This document shows, one piece after another, positions 1 through 5,726 of a DNA stretch of 11,688 nucleotides. Where the stretch lies: the NCBI GenBank assembly GCA_028277545.1, contig JANQGB010000556.1:1-11688 (forward strand), given 5' to 3'. Numbering within the stretch: the first letter of the stretch is position 1; each line of letters opens with the position of its first letter. The notes beneath the pieces are model-generated. The model was given only the letters and a program-made list of their open reading frames with translations. It was not told where the DNA came from and searched no databases. The DNA is from Phycisphaerae bacterium (lineage in GTDB: Bacteria; Planctomycetota; Phycisphaerae; UBA1845). Made by a program: the position numbers and the translations under genes.

Positions 1-265
1 GGGCGAGCCCGAGTACTTCATACCACCGTCGGCAGGCGCCGACAATTGCCCGAGAAGCGCGGTGTTCCGACAGCCATGTCTCACCCGTCGCCCGCGCGAC
101 TGAGTTCTGGAGCCGAAGACCGGCCGCAGGGCAGCGTGACGGCGGACCGGCACCGCGCGAGCGCCTGGCTACCGCCCGCCCGACTGCGTAGACTCTGGCG
201 ACGCCAATGGCCCGCCGCGCGGCGTTGGCCCACGGGCTTCGAGAACACACGGGGATGTCAGTCTG
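1..265. other. Left-edge stretch with no recognisable gene
   Basis: This stretch lies upstream of the aldolase gene. The only long open frame on the + strand (from 46 to 288) encodes an Arg/Pro/Ala-rich peptide with no family resemblance and runs into the aldolase start, so I treat it as chance in GC-rich DNA. On the minus strand an ATG at 21 opens a frame leaving the left edge (MKYSGSP), but it has no convincing ribosome binding site and too few residues to judge. A weak -10-like hexamer TAGACT lies at 189-194 without a good -35. The region is probably a spacer holding the aldolase promoter. Confidence 0.5.
28..43. repeat. Short perfect hairpin, GTCGGC-AGGC-GCCGAC
   Basis: A 6-base perfect inverted repeat closes a 4-base loop. 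No T-run follows on either strand, so it is not a classical intrinsic terminator. It could be the 3' hairpin of a gene lying to the left of the window, or chance in GC-rich DNA. Confidence 0.3.
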
Positions 266-904
266 ATGAGCACTACCGGCCGGCATGACATCGTGGACCG
301 AATCGAATCGTTACGCGTCGGCGCCATTATTCGCACAGATGATCAGGATCTTGCGCGACAGGCCATGCTGGCCGCTGTCCGTGGAGGGTTCCGGATGGTG
401 GAGTTCACACTGACCACCCCCGGCGCGCTCGAACTGATCGGCGAGTTCGCGGACCGCGAAGACCTCCTGGTGGGGGCGGGCACGGTGATGTCGCCAGAAG
501 ACGCGGCGGCTGCGGTATCAGCCGGGGCGAGATTTCTCGTGTCGCCGGTTTGCGATCCGGAAGTAATCGCGGCCGCCCGGAAGCTCGATGTCGCCAGTAT
601 CCCCGGGACCTTCACACCTACCGAGATGCTTACCGCCCATCGCTGCGGTGCCGACTTCGTCAAGCTCTTCCCCGCCCCGGCTGATCCGGCGCAGTTCGTG
701 GCCAACATCCTGGGACCGTTGCCGTACTTGCGAATCTATCCCACCGCCGGCGTGACGCCGGAGAACTTCACCGCGATCCTGGAGGCCGGTGCAGCCGGCG
801 TTGGCTTCGTCAAGCCGCTTTTTGAGCCGGCGGACCTGGCCCGACGGGACTTCGATGCCATCGAGAAGCGCGCCGCGGGGATCATCCGCCAACTGGCGGG
901 CTGA
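266..904 (+). CDS. eda: KDPG/KHG aldolase-family protein (class I, Schiff-base)
   Basis: The 212-residue protein is the normal length for 2-keto-3-deoxy-6-phosphogluconate aldolases, cytosolic TIM-barrel enzymes that split KDPG into pyruvate and glyceraldehyde 3-phosphate in the Entner-Doudoroff pathway. Seen in the sequence: the catalytic Glu46 in VEFTL, the GAGT loop at 70-73, IPGTFTPTE at 112-120, and the Schiff-base Lys133 in FVKLFPA. Positions that bind phosphate in the E. coli enzyme differ: the usual PTGG is PTAG (159-162), and the Ser after the late glycine is Phe181 (GVGFVKPLF). The Arg of the E. coli TLRT motif is Thr50, but as I recall Thermotoga also has Thr there. Family membership is firm; the exact substrate is not, and a different 2-keto-3-deoxy acid is possible. 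ATG 266 follows GGGGA at 251-255 by 10 bases. The gene appears to stand alone and converges on the next gene. Confidence 0.85.
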   Translation: MSTTGRHDIVDRIESLRVGAIIRTDDQDLARQAMLAAVRGGFRMVEFTLTTPGALELIGEFADREDLLVGAGTVMSPEDAAAAVSAGARFLVSPVCDPEVIAAARKLDVASIPGTFTPTEMLTAHRCGADFVKLFPAPADPAQFVANILGPLPYLRIYPTAGVTPENFTAILEAGAAGVGFVKPLFEPADLARRDFDAIEKRAAGIIRQLAG

Positions 905-956
905 TCACGGTGAGCGCCGCGGACCACGTGCCTGACCGTACACCGCGCGGTTCTTC

Positions 957-1017
957 ATAGCGCAGGCTTCCAGCCTGCGGAATCGCGATGACGATGCAGG
1001 CAGGATGCCTGCGGTAC
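957..1017. repeat. Double-palindrome intergenic repeat (AGWKPAL type), possible bidirectional terminator
   Basis: Two perfect hairpins stand side by side. The first has arms 961-968 and 972-979 (CGCAGGCT/AGCCTGCG, loop TCC). The second has arms 996-1002 and 1006-1012 (GCAGGCA/TGCCTGC, loop GGA). GCCTGCGG ends both units (973-980 and 1007-1014). The arms can also pair across units (961-967 with 1007-1013, 973-978 with 996-1001), giving one long interrupted hairpin instead of two short ones. Read on the minus strand, the first unit encodes AGWKPAL, a peptide I recall as a recurrent annotation artefact in Planctomycetes and Verrucomicrobia, which implies a dispersed repeat. It lies between two converging genes and could stop transcription both ways, though it has no T-run. 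Confidence 0.75.
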
Positions 1018-1045
1018 GAGGGCGTAACGACTCTGCGCCATGTTG

Positions 1046-2041
1046 CTAGTCGCGGCTCTCGAAGAGCGTGCTGAAGCCGCCCAGCACCGACCCCTCTCCC
1101 TTGCCGCGGGGGCCCACGTTGGCCAGGACCCTGCCAGCCAGGCGGGTGAACGGCAGTGACTGCACCCAGACACTGCCCGGGCCGGTCAGCGTCGCCAGGA
1201 AGAGGCCCTCGCCGCCGAAGATTGAGTTCTTGATTCCGCCCGCCATCTGGATGTCGTAGTTCACGCTCGGCTGGAGTGCCACCAGGCAGCCCGTATCGAG
1301 CCGCACGGTTTCACCCGCCCTGAGGTTCATGCGCTGGATGGTGCCTCCGGCGTGGACGAAGGCCAGCCCGTCTCCGGTGATCCGCTGGAGTATGAACCCC
1401 TCGCCGCCGAACAGCCCGGTCAGGATCTTTTTCTGGAATGCAATTCCGATCTGCACGCCTCTGGCCGCGCAGAGGAAGGCCTCCTTCTGGCAGATGATCT
1501 CACCGCCCAACTCGTCGACATGCATCGGGATTATCTTGCCTGGATAGGGGGCGCCAAAAGCAACTCGTGACCGTTGTTGGCCGACATTTCCGAAGGTGGT
1601 CAGGAAAAGTGACTCGCCGGTGACCATGCGCTTGCCGGCGTCGAGCAACTTGCCCAGGAAGCCCTGTTGTTTGGACGGGTCACCAAACACGGTCTCCATA
1701 TTGATGCCGTCGGTCATGTACATCATGGCACCGGCCTCGGCCACGACAACTTCGTTGGGGTCCAGCGTGACCTCGACGAACTGCATGTCGTCGCCGAAGA
1801 TCTCGTAGTCGATTTCGTCCGCTAGTCGGCCGGACGGTGTGGGCGGCGGTCCACCTTGACCGGCAAGTTCCCGGGCCAGTGCTGCTACGTGCCGGGCCTT
1901 GGCCCAGTCCGCCATCCCCGGACCGTAGACCATCGCGTCTGCGCCGCCTGCCTGGGGTAGTCGGGCCAACAACTCGTCTCGAGTCATCGGGCCGGCCGGC
2001 TCACCATTCACCACGCAGTACCATCCGCCTTCGCCTGCCAT
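1046..2041 (-). CDS. AIM24/TIGR00266-family protein with N-terminal GYF_2-like domain
   Basis: The protein is 331 residues. Residues about 7-60 resemble a GYF_2 domain (WYCVVNGEPAGP, then DAMVYGPGMADWAKA), a small fold thought to bind proline-rich peptides. A Pro/Gly linker (62-72) leads to an AIM24/TIGR00266 domain (about 76-325), a beta-rich fold of unknown biochemical role named after a yeast mitochondrial protein. Its hallmark appears twice: FGGEGFILQRITGDG (211-225) and FGGEGLFLATLTGPG (275-289), an internal repeat. There is no signal peptide or membrane segment, so a cytosolic location is likely. The start is set at ATG 2041 because AGGAG lies 8 bases upstream; an in-frame ATG at 2119 would add 26 residues with no domain content. 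It is transcribed divergently from the dehydrogenase operon. Family assignment is firm; function is unknown. Confidence 0.85.
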   Translation of the reverse strand: MAGEGGWYCVVNGEPAGPMTRDELLARLPQAGGADAMVYGPGMADWAKARHVAALARELAGQGGPPPTPSGRLADEIDYEIFGDDMQFVEVTLDPNEVVVAEAGAMMYMTDGINMETVFGDPSKQQGFLGKLLDAGKRMVTGESLFLTTFGNVGQQRSRVAFGAPYPGKIIPMHVDELGGEIICQKEAFLCAARGVQIGIAFQKKILTGLFGGEGFILQRITGDGLAFVHAGGTIQRMNLRAGETVRLDTGCLVALQPSVNYDIQMAGGIKNSIFGGEGLFLATLTGPGSVWVQSLPFTRLAGRVLANVGPRGKGEGSVLGGFSTLFESRD

Positions 2042-2049
2042 GCCGTGAT

Positions 2050-2054
2050 CTCCT
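2050..2054 (-). promoter_or_regulatory. Ribosome binding site deciding the AIM24-family start
   Basis: On the minus strand this reads AGGAG, followed by 8 bases and then ATG at 2041-2039. It selects this start over the in-frame ATG at 2119. Confidence 0.7.
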
Positions 2055-2089
2055 GTCTGCTTCGTCACTGCCAACCGTGTGGCCCGCGT

Positions 2090-2119
2090 ATTGGACCGCC
2101 GCCCCGGACTGTGAGTCAA
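2090..2119 (-). promoter_or_regulatory. Candidate sigma70-type promoter for the AIM24-family gene
   Basis: The minus strand reads TTGACT (2119-2114), an 18-base spacer and TCCAAT (2095-2090). The -35 matches 5 of 6 and the -10 matches 4 of 6 consensus bases. It sits about 50 bases upstream of the ATG at 2041. This is consensus matching by eye only. Confidence 0.35.
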
Positions 2120-2185
2120 GACCGCGTCGGCGGCGTCCCCGACAGCCAGTTTCGGGTTGGGCCTGTCCCCGCTGGACTTTACCGC

Positions 2186-2191
2186 TACAAT
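2186..2191 (+). promoter_or_regulatory. Candidate -10 element for the dehydrogenase operon
   Basis: TACAAT matches 5 of 6 bases of the sigma70 -10 consensus and lies 69 bases before the E1 alpha start. No good -35 sits at 16-18 bases; TTGGGC at 2157-2162 is 23 bases away, which is too far. If it is used, the leader would carry a GC-rich imperfect hairpin (2202-2208 with 2216-2222, one G-T pair). Confidence 0.3.
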
Positions 2192-2246
2192 ACCACGTCC
2201 CGCCCGCCTCCGCGGGGTGGGCGCGGAGCCGGTATGCTCAAATCTG

Positions 2247-2251
2247 AAAGG
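2247..2251 (+). promoter_or_regulatory. Ribosome binding site for the GTG start of E1 alpha
   Basis: AAAGG lies 8 bases before GTG 2260. An in-frame TGA at 2245-2247 closes the frame just upstream, and the next in-frame ATG is codon 43, well inside the conserved protein. GTG 2260 is therefore the only sensible start. Confidence 0.7.
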
Positions 2252-2259
2252 CGAGCGCA

Positions 2260-3348
2260 GTGCCCCGAAGAACGATAAGTGTAGCTCAGAAAATAGAATA
2301 CCTGTCTATCCTCGACGAGAACGGGCGCCTGGACGAAACGCTGGATCCCAAGCTCGACGCCGACGCCTTGTTGCACCTGTACCGCACGATGCTGCTGACC
2401 CGGAGAGTCGACGAGCGAGCGGTCAATCTGCAGCGCCAGGGGAGAATGGGTACGTACGGACCGACGCGCGGACAGGAAGCGGCCCACATCGGCCCGGCCT
2501 TCGCCCTCGAGCCCGGCGACTTCGCCGTGCAGGCCTTCCGCGAGACGGGCATGAACCTGCTTCGCGGCTGGCCAATCGAGAACATCTTCTTATTCTGGGG
2601 CGGGTTTGAAGAGGCCAACCGGATCCCGGAGGGCGTCAACGACACGCCAATCGCGGTGCCCGTGGCATCGCAGATTCTGCACGGAGTAGGTGTGGCCTGG
2701 GCGATGAAGATCAGGAACGACCCCCACGTCTCGCTGACCTTCATCGGCGACGGCGGGACCTCGGAGGGTGATTTCCACGAGGGCCTGAACTTCGCTGGGG
2801 TCTACCAACTGCCGGTTGTGTTCATAATCCAGAATAATCAGTGGGCCATCTCCCATCCGCGCCAGATGCAGACGCGATCCGAGACACTCGCCCAGAAGGC
2901 CATCGCTTACGGATTTGACGGACTGCAGGTGGACGGCAACGACATGTTGGCAACTTACGTCGCGGCTCGCGAGGCTGTTGATAAGGCCCGTTCAGGAGGC
3001 GGCCCCACGCTGATCGAGGCGGTCACCTACCGCCTGGGCGTTCACACCACGGCGGATGATCCCAGCAAGTATCGCAACGCGGAGGAGGTGGAGCAGTGGG
3101 AGAAGCGGGATCCGCTGATCCGTTTTACGAAGTACCTGAAGGAGAAGGGCATCCTGGACGACCGGACCGTCGAGGAGTTTGAAGCCGACGTTGCCGAGAA
3201 GGTCAAGCGCGGCGTCGAGGCCTACGAGGCTTACCAGGACGTCGATCCGCTGGACGCCTTCGACTACGTCTATGACAGCCGCCCTGCCGAGCTAGCGAGT
3301 CAGCGCGAGGAGTTCGCGGCCGCGCTGACACGTGAGGGACACAGGTAA
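2260..3348 (+). CDS. pdhA: Pyruvate (2-oxoacid) dehydrogenase E1 component, alpha subunit
   Basis: The 362-residue subunit pairs with E1 beta to make the thiamine-diphosphate enzyme that decarboxylates pyruvate and passes the acetyl group to the lipoyl arm of E2. The N-terminus (ISVAQKIEYLSILDENGRLDE region, 6-26) looks like Gram-positive-style alpha2beta2 PDH. The protein carries RQGRMGTYGPTRGQEA (59-74). The ThDP/Mg motif starts at GDG 163-165, continues through EGDFHEGLNFAG (169-180) and ends at QNN 191-193. The phosphorylation-loop-like segment YRLGVHTTADDPSKYR (257-272) includes His262. Length is typical. It is first of four genes, with 17 bases to E1 beta. A branched-chain 2-oxoacid substrate cannot be fully excluded from sequence alone, but the overall resemblance to PdhA makes pyruvate the best call. 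Confidence 0.92.
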   Translation: MPRRTISVAQKIEYLSILDENGRLDETLDPKLDADALLHLYRTMLLTRRVDERAVNLQRQGRMGTYGPTRGQEAAHIGPAFALEPGDFAVQAFRETGMNLLRGWPIENIFLFWGGFEEANRIPEGVNDTPIAVPVASQILHGVGVAWAMKIRNDPHVSLTFIGDGGTSEGDFHEGLNFAGVYQLPVVFIIQNNQWAISHPRQMQTRSETLAQKAIAYGFDGLQVDGNDMLATYVAAREAVDKARSGGGPTLIEAVTYRLGVHTTADDPSKYRNAEEVEQWEKRDPLIRFTKYLKEKGILDDRTVEEFEADVAEKVKRGVEAYEAYQDVDPLDAFDYVYDSRPAELASQREEFAAALTREGHR

Positions 3349-3365
3349 GACCACGGGGGTAATGC

Positions 3366-4346
3366 ATGGCATTGTTGAACATGGTCAAGGCGCTGAATCT
3401 GGCACTGCGTCAATCGCTGGCGGATGATGACGACGTTGTTATCATGGGCGAGGACGTTGGGCAGGATGAAGGCGTATTCAGGGTGACCGAAGGCCTGTTG
3501 GCCAGGTTCGGCCCCGACCGGGTAATAGACACGCCGCTGGCGGAGGCGGGCATCGTCGGCTGCGCCGTGGGGATGTGCCTGTACGGCCTCAGGCCGATCT
3601 GCGAGATGCAGTTCTCCGGCTTCGCCTATCAGGCTTTCCACCAGATCGAGGGTCACGTCTGCCGCTACCGCAATCGCACCCGCGGCCGCTACCGTGTGCC
3701 GATGGTCATCCGCATGCCCTACGGCGGCGGCATCCGGGCCATCGAGCACCACAGCGAGTCGCGCGAGGCGATCTACGCCCACACGCCCGGACTGAAAATG
3801 GTCATTCCGTCGACACCGCGCAATGCGCGGGCCCTGCTGGCGGCTTCCATTTCCGATCCCGACCCGGTGATCTTCTTCGAGCCCAAGGCGGTCTACCGGG
3901 CCTTCAAGGAAGAGGTTCCCGACGACGCCGAGACCTTGCCAATCGGGCAGGCCCAGGTCGCTCGTGCCGGTCAGGACATCACCCTGATCGCCTACGGGGC
4001 CATGATGCGTCCCACCCTGGAGGCGGCGGAGGACCTGGCGGACCAGGACGGCGTCTCGGCGGAGGTCATTGACCTGCTGACCGTTTCTCCGCTCGATACG
4101 GAGACCATTACGGCGTCGGTGGCCAGGACGGGGCGGGCGGTAGTTATCCATGAAGCGCCGCGGACCTGCGGGCTCGGGGCGGAGGTCGTGGCCAGGATCG
4201 TGGAGAACTCGCTCGAATACCTGGAGGCGCCGATTCGACGGGTCACCGGCTACGACGTACACTTTCCCTACTTCGCCCGGGAGCGGGCGTATCTGCCCAA
4301 CGCCGAGCGGATCATTCATGCCGCCCGGGAGACGTTGGAATTCTGA
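3366..4346 (+). CDS. pdhB: Pyruvate (2-oxoacid) dehydrogenase E1 component, beta subunit
   Basis: The 326-residue beta subunit completes the E1 heterotetramer and supplies the glutamate that activates thiamine diphosphate. Seen in the sequence: MGEDVG (27-32), DTPLAEAGIVG (55-65) with catalytic Glu60, QFSGFAYQAFHQI (82-94), GGGIRAIEHHS (120-130) with the active-site His pair, and a C-terminal transketolase-type domain from about residue 190 with EVIDLLTVSPLD (233-244). That last motif usually reads DLRTLxPLD, so Leu replaces a conserved Arg here. Length is normal. The ATG at 3366 has only a G-rich stretch (GGGGG) ahead of it, so translation may depend on coupling with E1 alpha, which ends 17 bases earlier. 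Thirty-six bases separate it from E2. Confidence 0.93.
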   Translation: MALLNMVKALNLALRQSLADDDDVVIMGEDVGQDEGVFRVTEGLLARFGPDRVIDTPLAEAGIVGCAVGMCLYGLRPICEMQFSGFAYQAFHQIEGHVCRYRNRTRGRYRVPMVIRMPYGGGIRAIEHHSESREAIYAHTPGLKMVIPSTPRNARALLAASISDPDPVIFFEPKAVYRAFKEEVPDDAETLPIGQAQVARAGQDITLIAYGAMMRPTLEAAEDLADQDGVSAEVIDLLTVSPLDTETITASVARTGRAVVIHEAPRTCGLGAEVVARIVENSLEYLEAPIRRVTGYDVHFPYFARERAYLPNAERIIHAARETLEF

Positions 4347-4365
4347 GTTCGGTAATGTCGGGTAC

Positions 4366-4371
4366 AGGAGG
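4366..4371 (+). promoter_or_regulatory. Strong ribosome binding site before E2
   Basis: A full AGGAGG lies 11 bases before ATG 4383. It is the strongest Shine-Dalgarno match in the operon. This would favour high E2 synthesis, which fits E2 being the multi-copy core of the complex (inference). Confidence 0.7.
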
Positions 4372-4382
4372 TTCAACGCTTC

Positions 4383-5657
4383 ATGTCACGGGATTTTCTG
4401 CTCCCTGATTTAGGTGAGGGCATAACTGAAGCGCAGATTATTCGTCTGTTGGTCTCCGACGGGGATACCGTGGCGGAGGACCAGGCGTTGATGGAGGTGG
4501 AAACGGACAAGGCCGCCGTGGAAATCCCCTCACCCTTTGCCGGTGTGGCGGAGAAGGTCCACGTCGAGGAGGGTCAGACCGTCAACGTCGGCGACGTAAT
4601 GGTCAGCTTTGCCGCCGGCAACGGAGACAGCGCTGCTGTCACCGAGCCGCCAGTGCCACACGCGGCCGCCCCGCCGGCAGCGGCGAAGGCCACGCCGGAG
4701 GCGGGGGCACCGCGGGTCAAGACGGACGCCTCGGGTACCGTGGCGGCGGCGCCAGCGGTTCGCAAACTGGCCCGCACACTTGGGGTTGACCTGGCGTCGG
4801 TGCCCGGGTCCGGTCCGGGCGGTCGCGTGGTCAAGGCGGACGTCGAACAGGCGGCCCGCGGCGAGGTGGCTCAGCCGGTACCAACGCCGACCGAGGTACC
4901 CATGAAGGTGGCGCCAGCTCCATCCAGTCCGCCGCCGGGTACGGCCGCCCTCGACAAGTGGGGCCCGGTGCGTCGGGCGCCGCTGTCGCAGATTCGCAAG
5001 ACCATCGCCAACCAGATGAGTCGCTCGGTGTCCACGATTCCGCACGTCACTCACTTTGATGACGCGGACATCACCGAATTGGACCGCCTGCGACGCGGCT
5101 ACGCGTCCGACCCGGGTGATCCGGAACGGAAGCTGACTCTGATGCCCTTTGTCATCAAGGCCGTGTGCCAGGCGTTGAGGGCTTTCCCGGAGGTCAACTC
5201 CAGCTTCGACCACGAAGCGGGAGAGATCGTCTACAAGGAATACATCAGCATTGGCATAGCCGTTGACACGGAGCGAGGCCTGATCGTACCGGTTCTACGC
5301 GAGGCGGACCGGATGGACGTTCTGGCCATCAGCGACGCCTTGGCTGTTCTGGCGGAGAAGGTGCGGCGGACCCAGTTCACGGTGGACGAGTTGCGCGGCG
5401 GTACGTTCACCATCACCAACATTGGGGCGCTGGGCGGGCGCTATGCCACGCCCATTATTAACCATCCCGAGGTAGCTATTCTGGGTACCGGGAGGTCGCG
5501 ACGGGAGCCGGTGGTGGTGGGCGATGCGATTGAGGCGCGCCTGATTCTGCCGCTGAGCCTGTCTTTCGATCACCGGGTGACCGATGGTGCCCAAGCGGCG
5601 CGCTTTGTGAGCGAGATCACCAGCCTGCTGGAGAACCCGGTGCGGCTGATGCTGTAG
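4383..5657 (+). CDS. pdhC: Dihydrolipoamide acetyltransferase, E2 core of the pyruvate dehydrogenase complex
   Basis: The 424-residue protein forms the structural core, carries acetyl groups on a lipoyl-lysine and transfers them to CoA. Domains in order: one lipoyl domain (1-77) with the lipoylated Lys43 in ETDKA; an Ala/Pro-rich swinging linker (about 78-122); a peripheral-subunit-binding domain (123-159, AVRKLARTLGVDL then GSGPGGRVVKADV) that docks E1 or E3; a second Ala/Pro linker (160-190); and the catalytic domain (195-424) with DHRVTDG (396-402), where His397 and Asp401 are the active-site pair. PLSQIRKTIA (200-209) opens the catalytic domain in the usual way. Having a single lipoyl domain matches Gram-positive and mitochondrial-type E2 rather than the three-lipoyl E. 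coli form. It could serve more than one 2-oxoacid, but the operon context supports pyruvate. Confidence 0.93.
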   Translation: MSRDFLLPDLGEGITEAQIIRLLVSDGDTVAEDQALMEVETDKAAVEIPSPFAGVAEKVHVEEGQTVNVGDVMVSFAAGNGDSAAVTEPPVPHAAAPPAAAKATPEAGAPRVKTDASGTVAAAPAVRKLARTLGVDLASVPGSGPGGRVVKADVEQAARGEVAQPVPTPTEVPMKVAPAPSSPPPGTAALDKWGPVRRAPLSQIRKTIANQMSRSVSTIPHVTHFDDADITELDRLRRGYASDPGDPERKLTLMPFVIKAVCQALRAFPEVNSSFDHEAGEIVYKEYISIGIAVDTERGLIVPVLREADRMDVLAISDALAVLAEKVRRTQFTVDELRGGTFTITNIGALGGRYATPIINHPEVAILGTGRSRREPVVVGDAIEARLILPLSLSFDHRVTDGAQAARFVSEITSLLENPVRLML

Positions 5658-5726
5658 CGTGGCGGACCGCTGATCCGTTCGGCGGAGCCTGACCCACACC
5701 ACCTGAAGATCGGGAACGCAACTGAG

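Noticed and set aside
46..288. Plus-strand open frame of 80 codons before the aldolase gene
   Set aside because: It has an Arg/Pro/Ala-rich composition, no family resemblance and no ribosome binding site, and it overlaps the aldolase start.
955..1173. Minus-strand open frame of 72 codons ending in AGWKPAL
   Set aside because: It overlaps the 3' end of the AIM24-family gene in another frame, and its tail is simply the palindromic repeat translated.
2157..2191. TTGGGC paired with TACAAT as a full promoter for E1 alpha
   Set aside because: The 23-base spacer is too long for a sigma70 promoter, so only the -10 candidate is kept.
2234..2278. 14-codon leader frame (ATG 2234 to TAA 2278) overlapping the E1 alpha start
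   Set aside because: It has no ribosome binding site and no run of regulatory codons. It is more likely chance, though overlap with the E1 alpha GTG could matter if it is translated.
3300..4376. Minus-strand open frame of 358 codons across E1 beta
   Set aside because: It is antisense to a strongly conserved gene. Its composition (His, Arg, Gly, Gln-rich) is what reversed GC-rich codons give.
4530..5213. Minus-strand open frame of 227 codons across E2
   Set aside because: It is a shadow of the E2 gene: Arg/His-rich with no recognisable domain.
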